This document shows, in pieces, positions 50,599-57,767 of a stretch of DNA of 64,000 nucleotides (the stretch's first letter is position 1; each line of letters opens with the position of its first letter). Both the position numbers and the translations under genes were made by a program. The DNA is from Chryseobacterium sp. ON_d1 (GTDB taxonomy: Bacteria > Bacteroidota > Bacteroidia > Flavobacteriales > Weeksellaceae): NCBI RefSeq assembly GCF_006829085.1, contig NZ_BJTC01000006.1, positions 124,001-188,000 of the forward strand, given 5' to 3'. The notes beneath the pieces are model-generated. The model had not been told where the DNA came from. It was given only the letters and a program-made list of their open reading frames with translations, and ran no database searches.

Positions 50599-50607
50599 TT
50601 TATTACA
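50589..50607. promoter_or_regulatory. Operator copy 2, overlapping the -33 box of the Rrf2 promoter
   Basis: TGTAACAAAATTTATTACA, an imperfect 19-bp palindrome. It covers the -33 box, where binding would block the promoter. Same motif as 50107-50125 in opposite direction. Confidence 0.75.
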
Positions 50608-50619
50608 GTTAAATTTTTC

Positions 50620-51570
50620 TTAAAGGATTAATTTATCCAGATCCAGCAGCAGATAATTAATGTTCTGATTGATGGTACGTGTGGCCGACTGCATCTGATT
50701 AAGCATGGCTGCACGGTTATGAAGATCATCTGCCCTGTAATATCCCCCATCACTGAAAATCACCGACTTATCTGCCACTTCTTTATTGTCATCAAACTGA
50801 TAGTGGAGCCATCTCATCTTCATATTTCCGATGATGGAATGTTCTTCCCTGTTGGAAAATTTTTTCTCGGTATACATATACCAGATAAAAGGAGGAAAGT
50901 TGGGAGACTCCAGTTTTTCTTTCCAGATGTCTCTTAAAAGGTTTCTCTGGTGGATGAACTCCACTTTTTTTCCTTTGGGGTTAAGGGTCGCCAAACCAAA
51001 ACCTGCCCCCAAGATACCTCCACCAATTCCTATTGCATTATCCCATCCATCGCTTTTTACAATTCCTCCGGCAATAGAAGAAGCTGCTCCGGCAATGATA
51101 GAATACAAAATCAGCTTATTATTTCTCGAGGAATTCAGATTATCCACATAATTTCCGATCTGTGCCACCCTTTCTCCCTCACAGTCGAATTCTGCAGCCA
51201 CAGCATCAAGCTCTGTCAGAGCAATGGTAATCCTGCTGTTGATTTTTGTTTTAAGCTGTAATATCTTCACCTGTGAGGTCAGGGAAGAATCTTTTTTAAG
51301 CTCTATAATTTGATGAACATCATCCAGATTATTGAGTGCATTTAAAATTAATATACTCTGATCGGTAAACATCCCTTTGAGATCTTTATTGGCTGTTAAA
51401 ATGGAGTCTGAGTTATAAGATGGAAGCTTATTGTTATAATTGTATTTAAAAGGCGCCTTACAATAGCTGTCTTTCAGGGTAAGAATATTCTGCTGAATAG
51501 CCTGATTCTTTTTAGAAACACAGGATACCAGTAAGCCCGCAATAGCAAAAAGGTAAAAAAGTTTTTTCAT
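50620..51570 (-). CDS. Hypothetical lipoprotein with glycine-rich membrane segment
   Basis: Not recognised. The 316-residue product has a lipoprotein signal (MKKLFYLFAIAGLLVSC, Cys17). The middle is predicted helical (LILNALNNLDDVHQIIEL, IKINSRITIALTELDAVAAE-like region). Then a Gly/Ala-rich hydrophobic stretch, LYSIIAGAASSIAGGIV plus GIGGGILGAGFGLATL (about residues 152-194), looks like a membrane hairpin of the glycine-zipper kind. The C-terminal part is polar with WKEKLESPNFPPFIWYMYTE. The gene has no clear partner and ends just before the Rrf2 operator region. Confidence 0.65.
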   Translation of the reverse strand: MKKLFYLFAIAGLLVSCVSKKNQAIQQNILTLKDSYCKAPFKYNYNNKLPSYNSDSILTANKDLKGMFTDQSILILNALNNLDDVHQIIELKKDSSLTSQVKILQLKTKINSRITIALTELDAVAAEFDCEGERVAQIGNYVDNLNSSRNNKLILYSIIAGAASSIAGGIVKSDGWDNAIGIGGGILGAGFGLATLNPKGKKVEFIHQRNLLRDIWKEKLESPNFPPFIWYMYTEKKFSNREEHSIIGNMKMRWLHYQFDDNKEVADKSVIFSDGGYYRADDLHNRAAMLNQMQSATRTINQNINYLLLDLDKLIL

Positions 51571-51664
51571 GCAGTCATATTTTGTGTTGCCGGATGTATT
51601 GTAAGCTCATTTCTTGATTCTTCCTCATTTACAATTCATCCATACGAATATAATACAAATAAAA

Positions 51665-51692
51665 AAATTTACCTGAAATCAGGTAAATTTTT
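51665..51692. terminator. Terminator after the FKBP gene, symmetric
   Basis: Stem AAATTTACCTGA / TCAGGTAAATTT with a 2-nt loop center, A run left and T run right. It ends the minus-strand FKBP transcript. Confidence 0.85.
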
Positions 51693-51711
51693 AATGTATT
51701 TTTAAGAAGGA

Positions 51712-52146
51712 TTATTTAATATCCAGCAATTCAACTTCAAAAACAAGTGTACTGTTTGGCCCGATCTCCTTGCTGATTTCCTGATCTCCATACGCCAGAT
51801 GCGGAGGGATAATCAGTCTCCACTTACTTCCGACAGGCATCAACTGAAGAGCTTCCGTCCATCCTGAAATCACCCTGTTTAAAGGGAAAGATGCAGGGGT
51901 TCCTCTTTTTACAGAACTGTCGAATACTTTTCCGGAAATAGTTGTTCCGTGGTAATGGCATTTTACCGTAGATTTCGGTCCTGGCTTTGGGCCGTCACCC
52001 TCTGTGATGATTTCATACTGCAAGCCGCTTGGTAACTGCACAACGCTTTCTCTTTTACCGTACTCTTCCATATATTCTTTACCATCTTTCAGGTTCTTTT
52101 CTGCCAATTCTTTTTTACGTTTAAATAACATATCTGCTACTCCCAT
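51712..52146 (-). CDS. FKBP-type peptidyl-prolyl cis-trans isomerase
   Basis: 144 residues. A basic N-terminal helix (LFKRKKELAEKNLKDGKEYM) like the dimerisation arm of FklB/Mip proteins is followed by a full FKBP domain: LPSGLQYEIITEGDGPKPGP, VKCHYHGTTISGKVFDSS, FPLNRVISGWTEALQLMPVG, WRLIIPPHLAYGD and LVFEVELLDIK. The active-site Tyr, Phe, Val-Ile, Trp and Tyr are in place. No signal peptide, so it works in the cytosol. A minus-strand TATCTTTG (52168-52161) lies 15 nt upstream. Single-gene unit. Confidence 0.93.
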   Translation of the reverse strand: MGVADMLFKRKKELAEKNLKDGKEYMEEYGKRESVVQLPSGLQYEIITEGDGPKPGPKSTVKCHYHGTTISGKVFDSSVKRGTPASFPLNRVISGWTEALQLMPVGSKWRLIIPPHLAYGDQEISKEIGPNSTLVFEVELLDIK

Positions 52147-52439
52147 ATGATAATTTTTTACAAAGATAAGGCTTTTTAGTGTTGGGTGATGGCGTGAAGA
52201 TGGAAATCCAGAATCAAAACATTATGATATTGCATCCTGCTTTTAAATATTCATTCATAACCTAAAACAACTAAACAGCTAATAATCAAAAATTTAACAT
52301 ATTAATTTATAAAATAGCAGGTTTAGTAAGTTGCAACATCCAGCTTCCATCCTCTGTCTTACTCAAGAATTCAAATAATTGTAATATATTCTTAACACAG
52401 ATTCCGAAACTTGGCGTTATAATTGGATTTAAAAACTAA

Positions 52440-53447
52440 ATGCCAAATCCATTAAAATATAATAAGAAGTTTGATGAACTGAATGAAGAGGAAAAAAAGC
52501 TTCTGGCAATCAATAAAAAAACAATAGCGGATTTTGTTGAACAGTCCTCTTCCATCAGTGACGTCAATTATGCTACCAGGAACGCTCATGCTAAAACCTA
52601 TGCGGCAGCAGAGGGTACATTATGGATTGAACCTGATATCCCAGAATCTCTTCAACCTTTTTTTGATAAAGACAAGTTTGACCTGATCATAAGATTTTCC
52701 AATGCTCAGCTCAAAATTCAAAATTCAAAAAAAGATATTCCTGCTTACGGTTTTGCAGTGCAGATCAGGGACGAAAAAGGATTACTGCTTGCTAATTATC
52801 CATTGGTCAATTTTCCATTATTTCCTGTCAATTCTGTTTCCACTTTTTTAAAGCTGTTTACTGCTGTTAATAAATTTTATATAAAAAAATGGAGCAGCCT
52901 GTTTCCGTTGCTTTTTCAAGTGATCAAAATGATTCCATCATTATTAACGGGTGACATGATCCGTCACACGATCAGACTTTTCAGGAAAAGAAATGATTTT
53001 ATTCTTTCGTTTGATTACTATTCAATAGGAGCATACCGCCTGGGAGATCAGATGATTAAAATAAAATTATGCCCTCAATCTGTTGATAAAAATACTGGCA
53101 GAAAACAAAAAATGAAAGATTCACTGCAAAATTATCTGCAGGCACAGGATTTTACTGCAGATGTTTTGATACAGATTTGTTATAAGCTTAAAGATCAACC
53201 TATCAACAAACTGAATGTTGAATGGAAAAATACTCCATTTATCAAAATTGGCGAGGTAAGAATAAATAAAGATTCCCTGTTAGACTCCCGTGATTGCACA
53301 ACTGAGCTTCTTTCATTCAATCCATTTGAAAGTAAAATATTTTTTCAGCCGGTAGGAAAAATACAGAAACTGCGCGATGAAGCTTACAGAGTATCTGTCC
53401 AGACAAGGAGGAAAATTAATAAGTTACTGCATGGGAAAAACAGTTAA
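52440..53447 (+). CDS. Catalase-family heme protein
   Basis: 335 residues related to small catalase-like heme proteins. Distal motif NAHAKTYAAAEGTLWIEP has the expected His; FDLIIRFSNAQ and DIPAYGFAVQIRDEKG match the R-F-S-N and A-R-G-x-A-x-K/Q-x strands; the end LSFNPFESKIFFQPVGKIQK followed by LRDEAYRVSVQTRRKIN holds the probable heme-ligand Tyr. It lacks the long N-terminal and C-terminal arms of true catalases. Activity may be peroxidase or other, not classical catalase. No signal peptide. Monocistronic, with a 293-bp gene-free spacer upstream and a repeat element behind. Confidence 0.78.
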   Translation: MPNPLKYNKKFDELNEEEKKLLAINKKTIADFVEQSSSISDVNYATRNAHAKTYAAAEGTLWIEPDIPESLQPFFDKDKFDLIIRFSNAQLKIQNSKKDIPAYGFAVQIRDEKGLLLANYPLVNFPLFPVNSVSTFLKLFTAVNKFYIKKWSSLFPLLFQVIKMIPSLLTGDMIRHTIRLFRKRNDFILSFDYYSIGAYRLGDQMIKIKLCPQSVDKNTGRKQKMKDSLQNYLQAQDFTADVLIQICYKLKDQPINKLNVEWKNTPFIKIGEVRINKDSLLDSRDCTTELLSFNPFESKIFFQPVGKIQKLRDEAYRVSVQTRRKINKLLHGKNS

Positions 53448-53506
53448 AATAATGATGAGTGATGAATTTTTGAATGAAGCGATAAAGATTTTATTCAAAT
53501 AAAATA

Positions 53507-53674
53507 GGCTGTCTGAAAAATCAAATAATTTGGTCTATACCATTGACTACGCAGAATCTTAGATTTCTGACGAAGGAAGAATCTCATTAATAAATACATG
53601 AGATTCTTCACTACATTTATCAACTGCGTTCTCAGACTTTCAGTCTGTGCTCAGAATGACACTTTTGAGACAGC
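53507..53674. repeat. Non-coding repeat element with nested inverted repeats
   Basis: About 168 bp. The ends GGCTGTCTGAAAA and TTTTGAGACAGCT are imperfect inverted repeats. In the middle GAAGAATCTCAT (53576-53587) and ATGAGATTCTTC (53598-53609) form a perfect 12-bp inverted repeat around a 10-nt loop. Between are TTGACTACGCAGAATC and AACTGCGTTCTCAGA-type sections. No open frame. The pattern is that of an intergenic repeat family; copies elsewhere in the genome are expected but cannot be seen here. Confidence 0.75.
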
Positions 53675-53684
53675 TCGCTCTATT

Positions 53685-54098
53685 TTATCTAAACTTCCGG
53701 TCTTCTTCTTTTATAGCCAGATCATTGATGCTTGCATATCTCTTAGCCATCAATCCATTTTCATCAAACTCCCAGTTTTCGTTTCCGTATGCCCTGAACC
53801 AGTTTCCTTCCTTAGTCTGGTACTCATATTCAAAACGAACGGCAATACGGTTATCTGTATGTGCCCAATATTCTTTCTTAAGCTTATAATTAAGTTCTCT
53901 TTCCCATTTTTTTTGAAGAAATACTACTATTTCCTCTCTCCCATTTACAAATGAATCTCTGTTTCTCCATTCACTGTTGATGGTATATGCTTTGGAAACC
54001 TTTTCAGGATCCTGACTGTTCCAGGCATCTTCTGCCAGTTGGATTTTTTCCAGTGCCGTTTCAAGAGTGAAAGGCGGAAGCGGATGTTTCTGTTCCAT
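53685..54098 (-). CDS. NTF2-like protein of the DUF1348 family
   Basis: 137 residues, a single cystatin/NTF2-like domain (SnoaL group): [20 protein letters not shown], then [60 protein letters not shown] and YASINDLAI. This is DUF1348, whose members are small cytosolic proteins without a settled reaction. The pocket residues Trp, Asp and His are present, so ligand binding is possible. It starts 3 bp after the TetR regulator gene and should be controlled by it. Confidence 0.9.
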   Translation of the reverse strand: MEQKHPLPPFTLETALEKIQLAEDAWNSQDPEKVSKAYTINSEWRNRDSFVNGREEIVVFLQKKWERELNYKLKKEYWAHTDNRIAVRFEYEYQTKEGNWFRAYGNENWEFDENGLMAKRYASINDLAIKEEDRKFR

Positions 54099-54101
54099 AA
54101 C

Positions 54102-54629
54102 TTATTGTATTAAATTGGTAACTAATTTTTTTGATTTTTCAATCAATTCATTGGATTTGAAAAGCTGGCTTTCTATGATACTGCTTTCAAAAAGCATATA
54201 GATATGATCAGAAAGTTCATCATCACTCACCAATTCTGAAAAGAAGTTTCTGAGATCTGCTTTATGGGATTGAATAACACTCAAAATCTTAGTATTATCC
54301 ATTGGTATCTCCGATAGAATATTCAAAAAGCTACAGCCTCTGAAGTTTTCTTTCCCGTTCATATAGACTAAGAAATCGAAAGTTTTGATAATTTTAGATT
54401 TTGAATCTTTTTCTTTTTCTAAAAAGCTATTGAGTTCCTTGAACCAATATTCATGTCTCACCTTCAGAAATTCTACACACAAATCTTCTTTGGATTTAAA
54501 ATACTGGTAAAAGCTGGCTCTGGCAACTTCTGCCTCAGAAATAATCTGGTTAATTCCGGTGGAATTATATCCTTGTCTGGTAAACAATTGAAAGGTGGTT
54601 TCTATGATTCTTTCTTTTGGAGATTTCAT
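54102..54629 (-). CDS. TetR/AcrR-family repressor
   Basis: 175 residues. The N-terminal helix-turn-helix KERIIETTFQLFTRQGYNST, then INQIISEAEVARASFYQYFK is a clear TetR DNA-binding domain (about residues 4-50). The C-terminal ligand domain is helical, with FRGCSFLNILSEI typical of the YcdC/AcrR C-terminal group. It precedes the DUF1348 gene by 3 bp. Upstream lies an 18-bp palindrome, and a TATATTTG box lies 20 nt from its ATG; self-repression is likely. The inducer is unknown. Confidence 0.92.
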   Translation of the reverse strand: MKSPKERIIETTFQLFTRQGYNSTGINQIISEAEVARASFYQYFKSKEDLCVEFLKVRHEYWFKELNSFLEKEKDSKSKIIKTFDFLVYMNGKENFRGCSFLNILSEIPMDNTKILSVIQSHKADLRNFFSELVSDDELSDHIYMLFESSIIESQLFKSNELIEKSKKLVTNLIQ

Positions 54630-54648
54630 ATTGCTTTCTTTTATGGAA

Positions 54649-54656
54649 CAAATATA
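54649..54656 (-). promoter_or_regulatory. Promoter -7 box (TATATTTG) of the TetR unit
   Basis: Minus strand TATATTTG, 19 nt before the ATG. The palindrome at 54673-54690 covers the -33 region. Confidence 0.65.
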
Positions 54657-54672
54657 TGAAAAAAAATAATGA

Positions 54673-54690
54673 ACAGACTGATCTGTCTGT
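54673..54690. promoter_or_regulatory. Palindromic operator for the TetR regulator
   Basis: ACAGACTGATCTGTCTGT, an 18-bp palindrome with only one pair of mismatched positions (flanked by A and T that extend it to 20). It sits 17-34 nt upstream of the -7 box, as expected of a repressor site at the -33 element. Confidence 0.8.
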
Positions 54691-54715
54691 TTTATTTTGA
54701 AAGTAATTTTTTGAT

Positions 54716-54967
54716 TTGGAAAAACACAAAGACGCTAATTTATTGTTAAAGCATATTAAGGACGCAAGGATTTTATCTCCGATAAAATTTAACACTGCTA
54801 ACAATATGCTTATGAATAATATAAATAATTTATAAAGCTCCTTGCCGAAAATCTATGAAGTTTCAATTCTCTTCGTTTTAAAATTCAACATTGCTGAAAA
54901 TCTTTGATTTTCTTGCGCCTTAAAAACACTATTAATATTAATCTTTAGCGCTTTTGCGTTTTTCCAA
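54716..54967. repeat. MITE-like non-coding element with imperfect terminal inverted repeats
   Basis: About 252 bp. The left end TTGGAAAAACACAAAGACGC and the inverted right end TTGGAAAAACGCAAAAGCGC agree in 17 of 20 positions and continue with CTAA. Inside, a second inverted pair (GACGCAAGGATTTT near the left, its complement CTTTGATTTTCTTGCGCC near the right) and a direct pair (AAAATTTAACACTGCTAACA and AAAATTCAACATTGCTGAAA) are seen. No open frame. The element fills the spacer between the TetR and TerC units. Confidence 0.7.
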
Positions 54968-54974
54968 CAACAAA

Positions 54975-55012
54975 CAAAAAACCTCCGGAATTATATTCCG
55001 GAGGCTTTTATT
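54975..55012 (-). terminator. Terminator of the Ter operon
   Basis: Minus strand CCTCCGGAA / TTCCGGAGG stem with a 5-nt loop, then TTTTTTG, 16 bp after the terC stop. Confidence 0.92.
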
Positions 55013-55027
55013 TTATTTTAAATGTAA

Positions 55028-56074
55028 TTATTTTTCTTCCAGTTCTTTTTTCTTCTCTTCTTCCTTTTCAGGGAAAATGATAGATAAAAGAACAGAGATC
55101 ACCAGTACACCTCCTACGATTCCCAATGAAACCGGAGACGGAATATGGATCCACGGTGCAATCAGCATTTTAACACCAATAAACGAAAGGATAATCGCCA
55201 ATCCGTATGGAAGTTTGCTGAACATGTGAATAAAATTCGCTAGCAGGAAATATAATGATCTTAATCCTAAAATAGCAAAGATATTTGATGTATAAAGGAT
55301 AAACGGGTCATTGGAGATCGCAAATATCGCAGGAATAGAATCTACCGCGAAAAGAACGTCTGTAAATTCAATAACACCTACTACTACTAAAAGAGGAGTC
55401 GCCATTTTGATTCCATTCTGAATGGTGAAGAATTTATCTCCATCATAGTTATCGGAAACTTTCCAGAAACTCTTGATCAGCCTTGCTCCTGCTGTATTGC
55501 TATAATCTTCATCGTCATCATCGTCACCATCACCCCATGATTTGATCCCTGCATATACAAGGAACAACCCGAACAATGTCATGACAACATTGATTTTCAC
55601 AGCCTCTCCGAAGATATTCATTTCAGGAAGATAAGTCAGATTGATTAATCCTACACCCGCAAAGATAAATATAGCTCTGAAGATTAATGCTCCGATAATT
55701 CCCCAGAAAAGAACCTTATGATGGAGATATTTAGGGACTTTGAAAAACCCGAAAACCAGGATAAATACAAATAAGTTATCCACAGAGAGTGCTTTTTCAA
55801 TCCAGTAAGCCGCCTGATACTGTGTAAATTTCTCTACTGCCAGAGCATGGCTTTCAGGACTTCCATCGGTATTGAATACCCAGTAAACGACCCCTGAAAA
55901 CACCATTGAAAGTGAGATCCACACGATTGACCAGATCGTCGCTTCTTTGGAAGACACTTCATGGCTTTTTTTGTTAAATACCCCTAAGTCCAGGAGCAGC
56001 ATGATAACGACCGTTAACGCAAATCCCCACACCAGACCAGGGTGCAGTTCTAAAATACTTTGATGTTTTTCCAC
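55028..56074 (-). CDS. terC: TerC-family integral membrane protein
   Basis: TerC is the membrane part of Ter (tellurite/metal stress) systems and is also linked with Mn2+ export (Alx/TerC). The polytopic protein has ALTVVIMLLLDLGVFNKKSH, WIEKALSVDNLFVFILVFGF, KYLHHKVLFWGIIGALIFRA, VVVGVIEFTDVLFAVDSIPA and NIFAILGLRSLYFLLANF, with the Asp residues of LSVDNL and FAVDSIPA that are conserved in the family. There is a His- and Asp-free but very acidic cytosolic loop (GDGDDDDDEDYS). The frame is open to an ATG at 56122, but its first 16 residues look unlike the family; the GTG at 56074 (VEKHQSILELHP) is preferred. Last gene of the Ter operon. Confidence 0.9.
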   Translation of the reverse strand: MEKHQSILELHPGLVWGFALTVVIMLLLDLGVFNKKSHEVSSKEATIWSIVWISLSMVFSGVVYWVFNTDGSPESHALAVEKFTQYQAAYWIEKALSVDNLFVFILVFGFFKVPKYLHHKVLFWGIIGALIFRAIFIFAGVGLINLTYLPEMNIFGEAVKINVVMTLFGLFLVYAGIKSWGDGDDDDDEDYSNTAGARLIKSFWKVSDNYDGDKFFTIQNGIKMATPLLVVVGVIEFTDVLFAVDSIPAIFAISNDPFILYTSNIFAILGLRSLYFLLANFIHMFSKLPYGLAIILSFIGVKMLIAPWIHIPSPVSLGIVGGVLVISVLLSIIFPEKEEEKKKELEEK

Positions 56075-56159
56075 TTGAGTTATGTTATTATATGATAAAA
56101 GCAATAGATGTACAATGTACAAATATTGCTATTTTATTGATCTTCTGATTGACAGCTGA

Positions 56160-56768
56160 CTATAAGTAATTCATCTGTACTGTCTGGATCGTTTGCTCCA
56201 GCTTTCTGTCTGCTGTAGGATCTCCGATAGCATTGAATTTCCATTCCCCGTTTCTCTTATAAAAAACTCCCATTACCATGGCAACATGTCCTTTGAAAGA
56301 GGCATCATTCGCAATATCATATTTTGCAAAAACTTCTCTCACATTGGTAGGTGTTCCTTCATAGATACGGATAGAAGCAAAAGGAATGGTTCCGAAATCC
56401 TGACCTCTGTAGCTGTTCAGTACCATCGCCACATGTTCCACATTGGGTTCCAGTTTACTGAAGTCTACTGTAATCACTTCATTATCTAATCCGTCATCCC
56501 CGTCTACATCTCCGGTAAGGTCATCTCCACTGTGTCTTACAGATCCGTTTTTTGATTTAAGATTTCCAAAATAGATTACTTCAGTAACGTTTTTGTTTGA
56601 ATCATATAAAATACAGCTTCCATCTAAGTCTACTGCTTCTTTTTTAGTTCCGAAAAATCCTTTCTTTTCAATTGCTCCCCAGTTGATTCCTACGCAAGCC
56701 TGGGAAAGTTCAGCTCCATTTTCTTTTTTAAGGTTGATTCTCTGACCTTTTTGTAAGTTGATAGCCAT
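56160..56768 (-). CDS. terD: TerD-family calcium-binding stress protein (copy 1)
   Basis: 202 residues, a single TerD domain. It begins MAINLQKGQRINLKKENGAE and has the acidic Ca2+ sites AVDLDGSCILYD and SGDDLTGDVDGDDGLDNEVI, then VAMVLNSYRGQDFG, IPFASIRIYEG and the end FYKRNGEWKFNAIGD. TerD proteins bind Ca2+ and are thought to act with TerC near the membrane in tellurite, phage-inhibition and oxidative stress phenotypes. It shares only moderate identity with copy 2 at 58946, and carries an insertion (IEKKGFFGTKKEA). Sixth gene of the operon. Confidence 0.95.
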   Translation of the reverse strand: MAINLQKGQRINLKKENGAELSQACVGINWGAIEKKGFFGTKKEAVDLDGSCILYDSNKNVTEVIYFGNLKSKNGSVRHSGDDLTGDVDGDDGLDNEVITVDFSKLEPNVEHVAMVLNSYRGQDFGTIPFASIRIYEGTPTNVREVFAKYDIANDASFKGHVAMVMGVFYKRNGEWKFNAIGDPTADRKLEQTIQTVQMNYL

Positions 56769-56803
56769 CTTTTTATGTTTAGTTGTTATTTACTATTTTG
56801 TCT

Positions 56804-57751
56804 TTAGTTATTATTCAAATTTAAATTAAGCATTGCCCGCAGAATATTTGTTTCTTCGTCAAAGTCAAATATTTTGCTCATAATGTCTATATTTTCCAGG
56901 TTTCTGATATAATCTTTCAAAACAGCTTCTACCTCTTTGGGCAGGGTACGTTTTCTTTCGTTCATACTGTGTTCCAGCTGTTCATTTTTATTTCTCAGCT
57001 GATCAATAATGGAACTCTGATTAGACTGATTTTCAGAAACATCCAGCTTATCCAGTTCTTTATCGAAAAGATACAATTTCTTTTCATCCACACTGAAAAT
57101 AAAATAATCATCAGACTGAAAGATCCTGAAAAGCTCATAATCATGGGTTCCGATCAGGTAACCACATACAAAACGGACTTTAAATCCCTGTATATTAAGT
57201 CTTCCCAACAGTTTCCTTTCAATGGAATAATCTTTATACTGATATGCAGGGAAAGAATCGGGTTTCAGCAACGCTTCGTCTGCCTCTGTCCTGTAAAATT
57301 CCTGGGCATATTTTTTATGAAAGTACAGTACATGATCCCAATTGGCAGTAAAGCGATCTTCTGTAAGATCCTTATATAAAGTTTTCAGATGTTGGGAAAA
57401 TACTCCGCTGTACATTTTCCTGTCGGTTTGAAAACTGTCTACCCGCCTTTCTTCAAAACCTGAAATATATTTGTTGTTGACGTCAATTTCATTAATGACA
57501 GCCAGCATATCATTTTCCTTCTGTTTTTTAATTTTGGTAAGAAGCTCTATGAGGCTGTCAGTATACTGCAGGTGGAAAAGTTCCAGTTTATTATAATCCA
57601 AAGCCGTATTCTCCTGGAACAGATTGTGGATAATATCTGTTTTGATATAAATTGATATAATGTCAATATGTTCAAAAAAGTTTGCGAGAAGCTTAAGCTT
57701 TGTTAATCTTCTTTTGCTTTGCGACAATATGGTTGCTGCATCATCCCCCAC
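56804..57751 (-). CDS. Unrecognised protein inside the Ter operon
   Basis: Not recognised. The 315-residue protein has no signal or membrane segment. The first 105 residues are predicted helical and Leu/Lys-rich (TKLKLLANFFEHIDIISIYI, LELFHLQYTDSLIELLTKIK). The middle is mixed (FKVRFVCGYLIGTHDYELFR, FIFSVDEKKLYLFDKELD) and the end has a coiled coil (IIDQLRNKNEQLEHSMNERK) and helix (VEAVLKDYIRNLENIDIMSK). It lies 16 bp after telA and 35 bp before terD, always in the same direction, so it is likely a working part of this Ter system. It is not TerA, TerB, TerY or TerF as far as can be judged. Confidence 0.75.
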   Translation of the reverse strand: MGDDAATILSQSKRRLTKLKLLANFFEHIDIISIYIKTDIIHNLFQENTALDYNKLELFHLQYTDSLIELLTKIKKQKENDMLAVINEIDVNNKYISGFEERRVDSFQTDRKMYSGVFSQHLKTLYKDLTEDRFTANWDHVLYFHKKYAQEFYRTEADEALLKPDSFPAYQYKDYSIERKLLGRLNIQGFKVRFVCGYLIGTHDYELFRIFQSDDYFIFSVDEKKLYLFDKELDKLDVSENQSNQSSIIDQLRNKNEQLEHSMNERKRTLPKEVEAVLKDYIRNLENIDIMSKIFDFDEETNILRAMLNLNLNNN

Positions 57752-57767
57752 CTTAGTAATCTATAAA

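Noticed and set aside
53507..54967. A composite transposon flanked by two repeat elements around the TetR unit
   Set aside because: The two elements differ in sequence and no transposase is present, so they are unrelated repeats.
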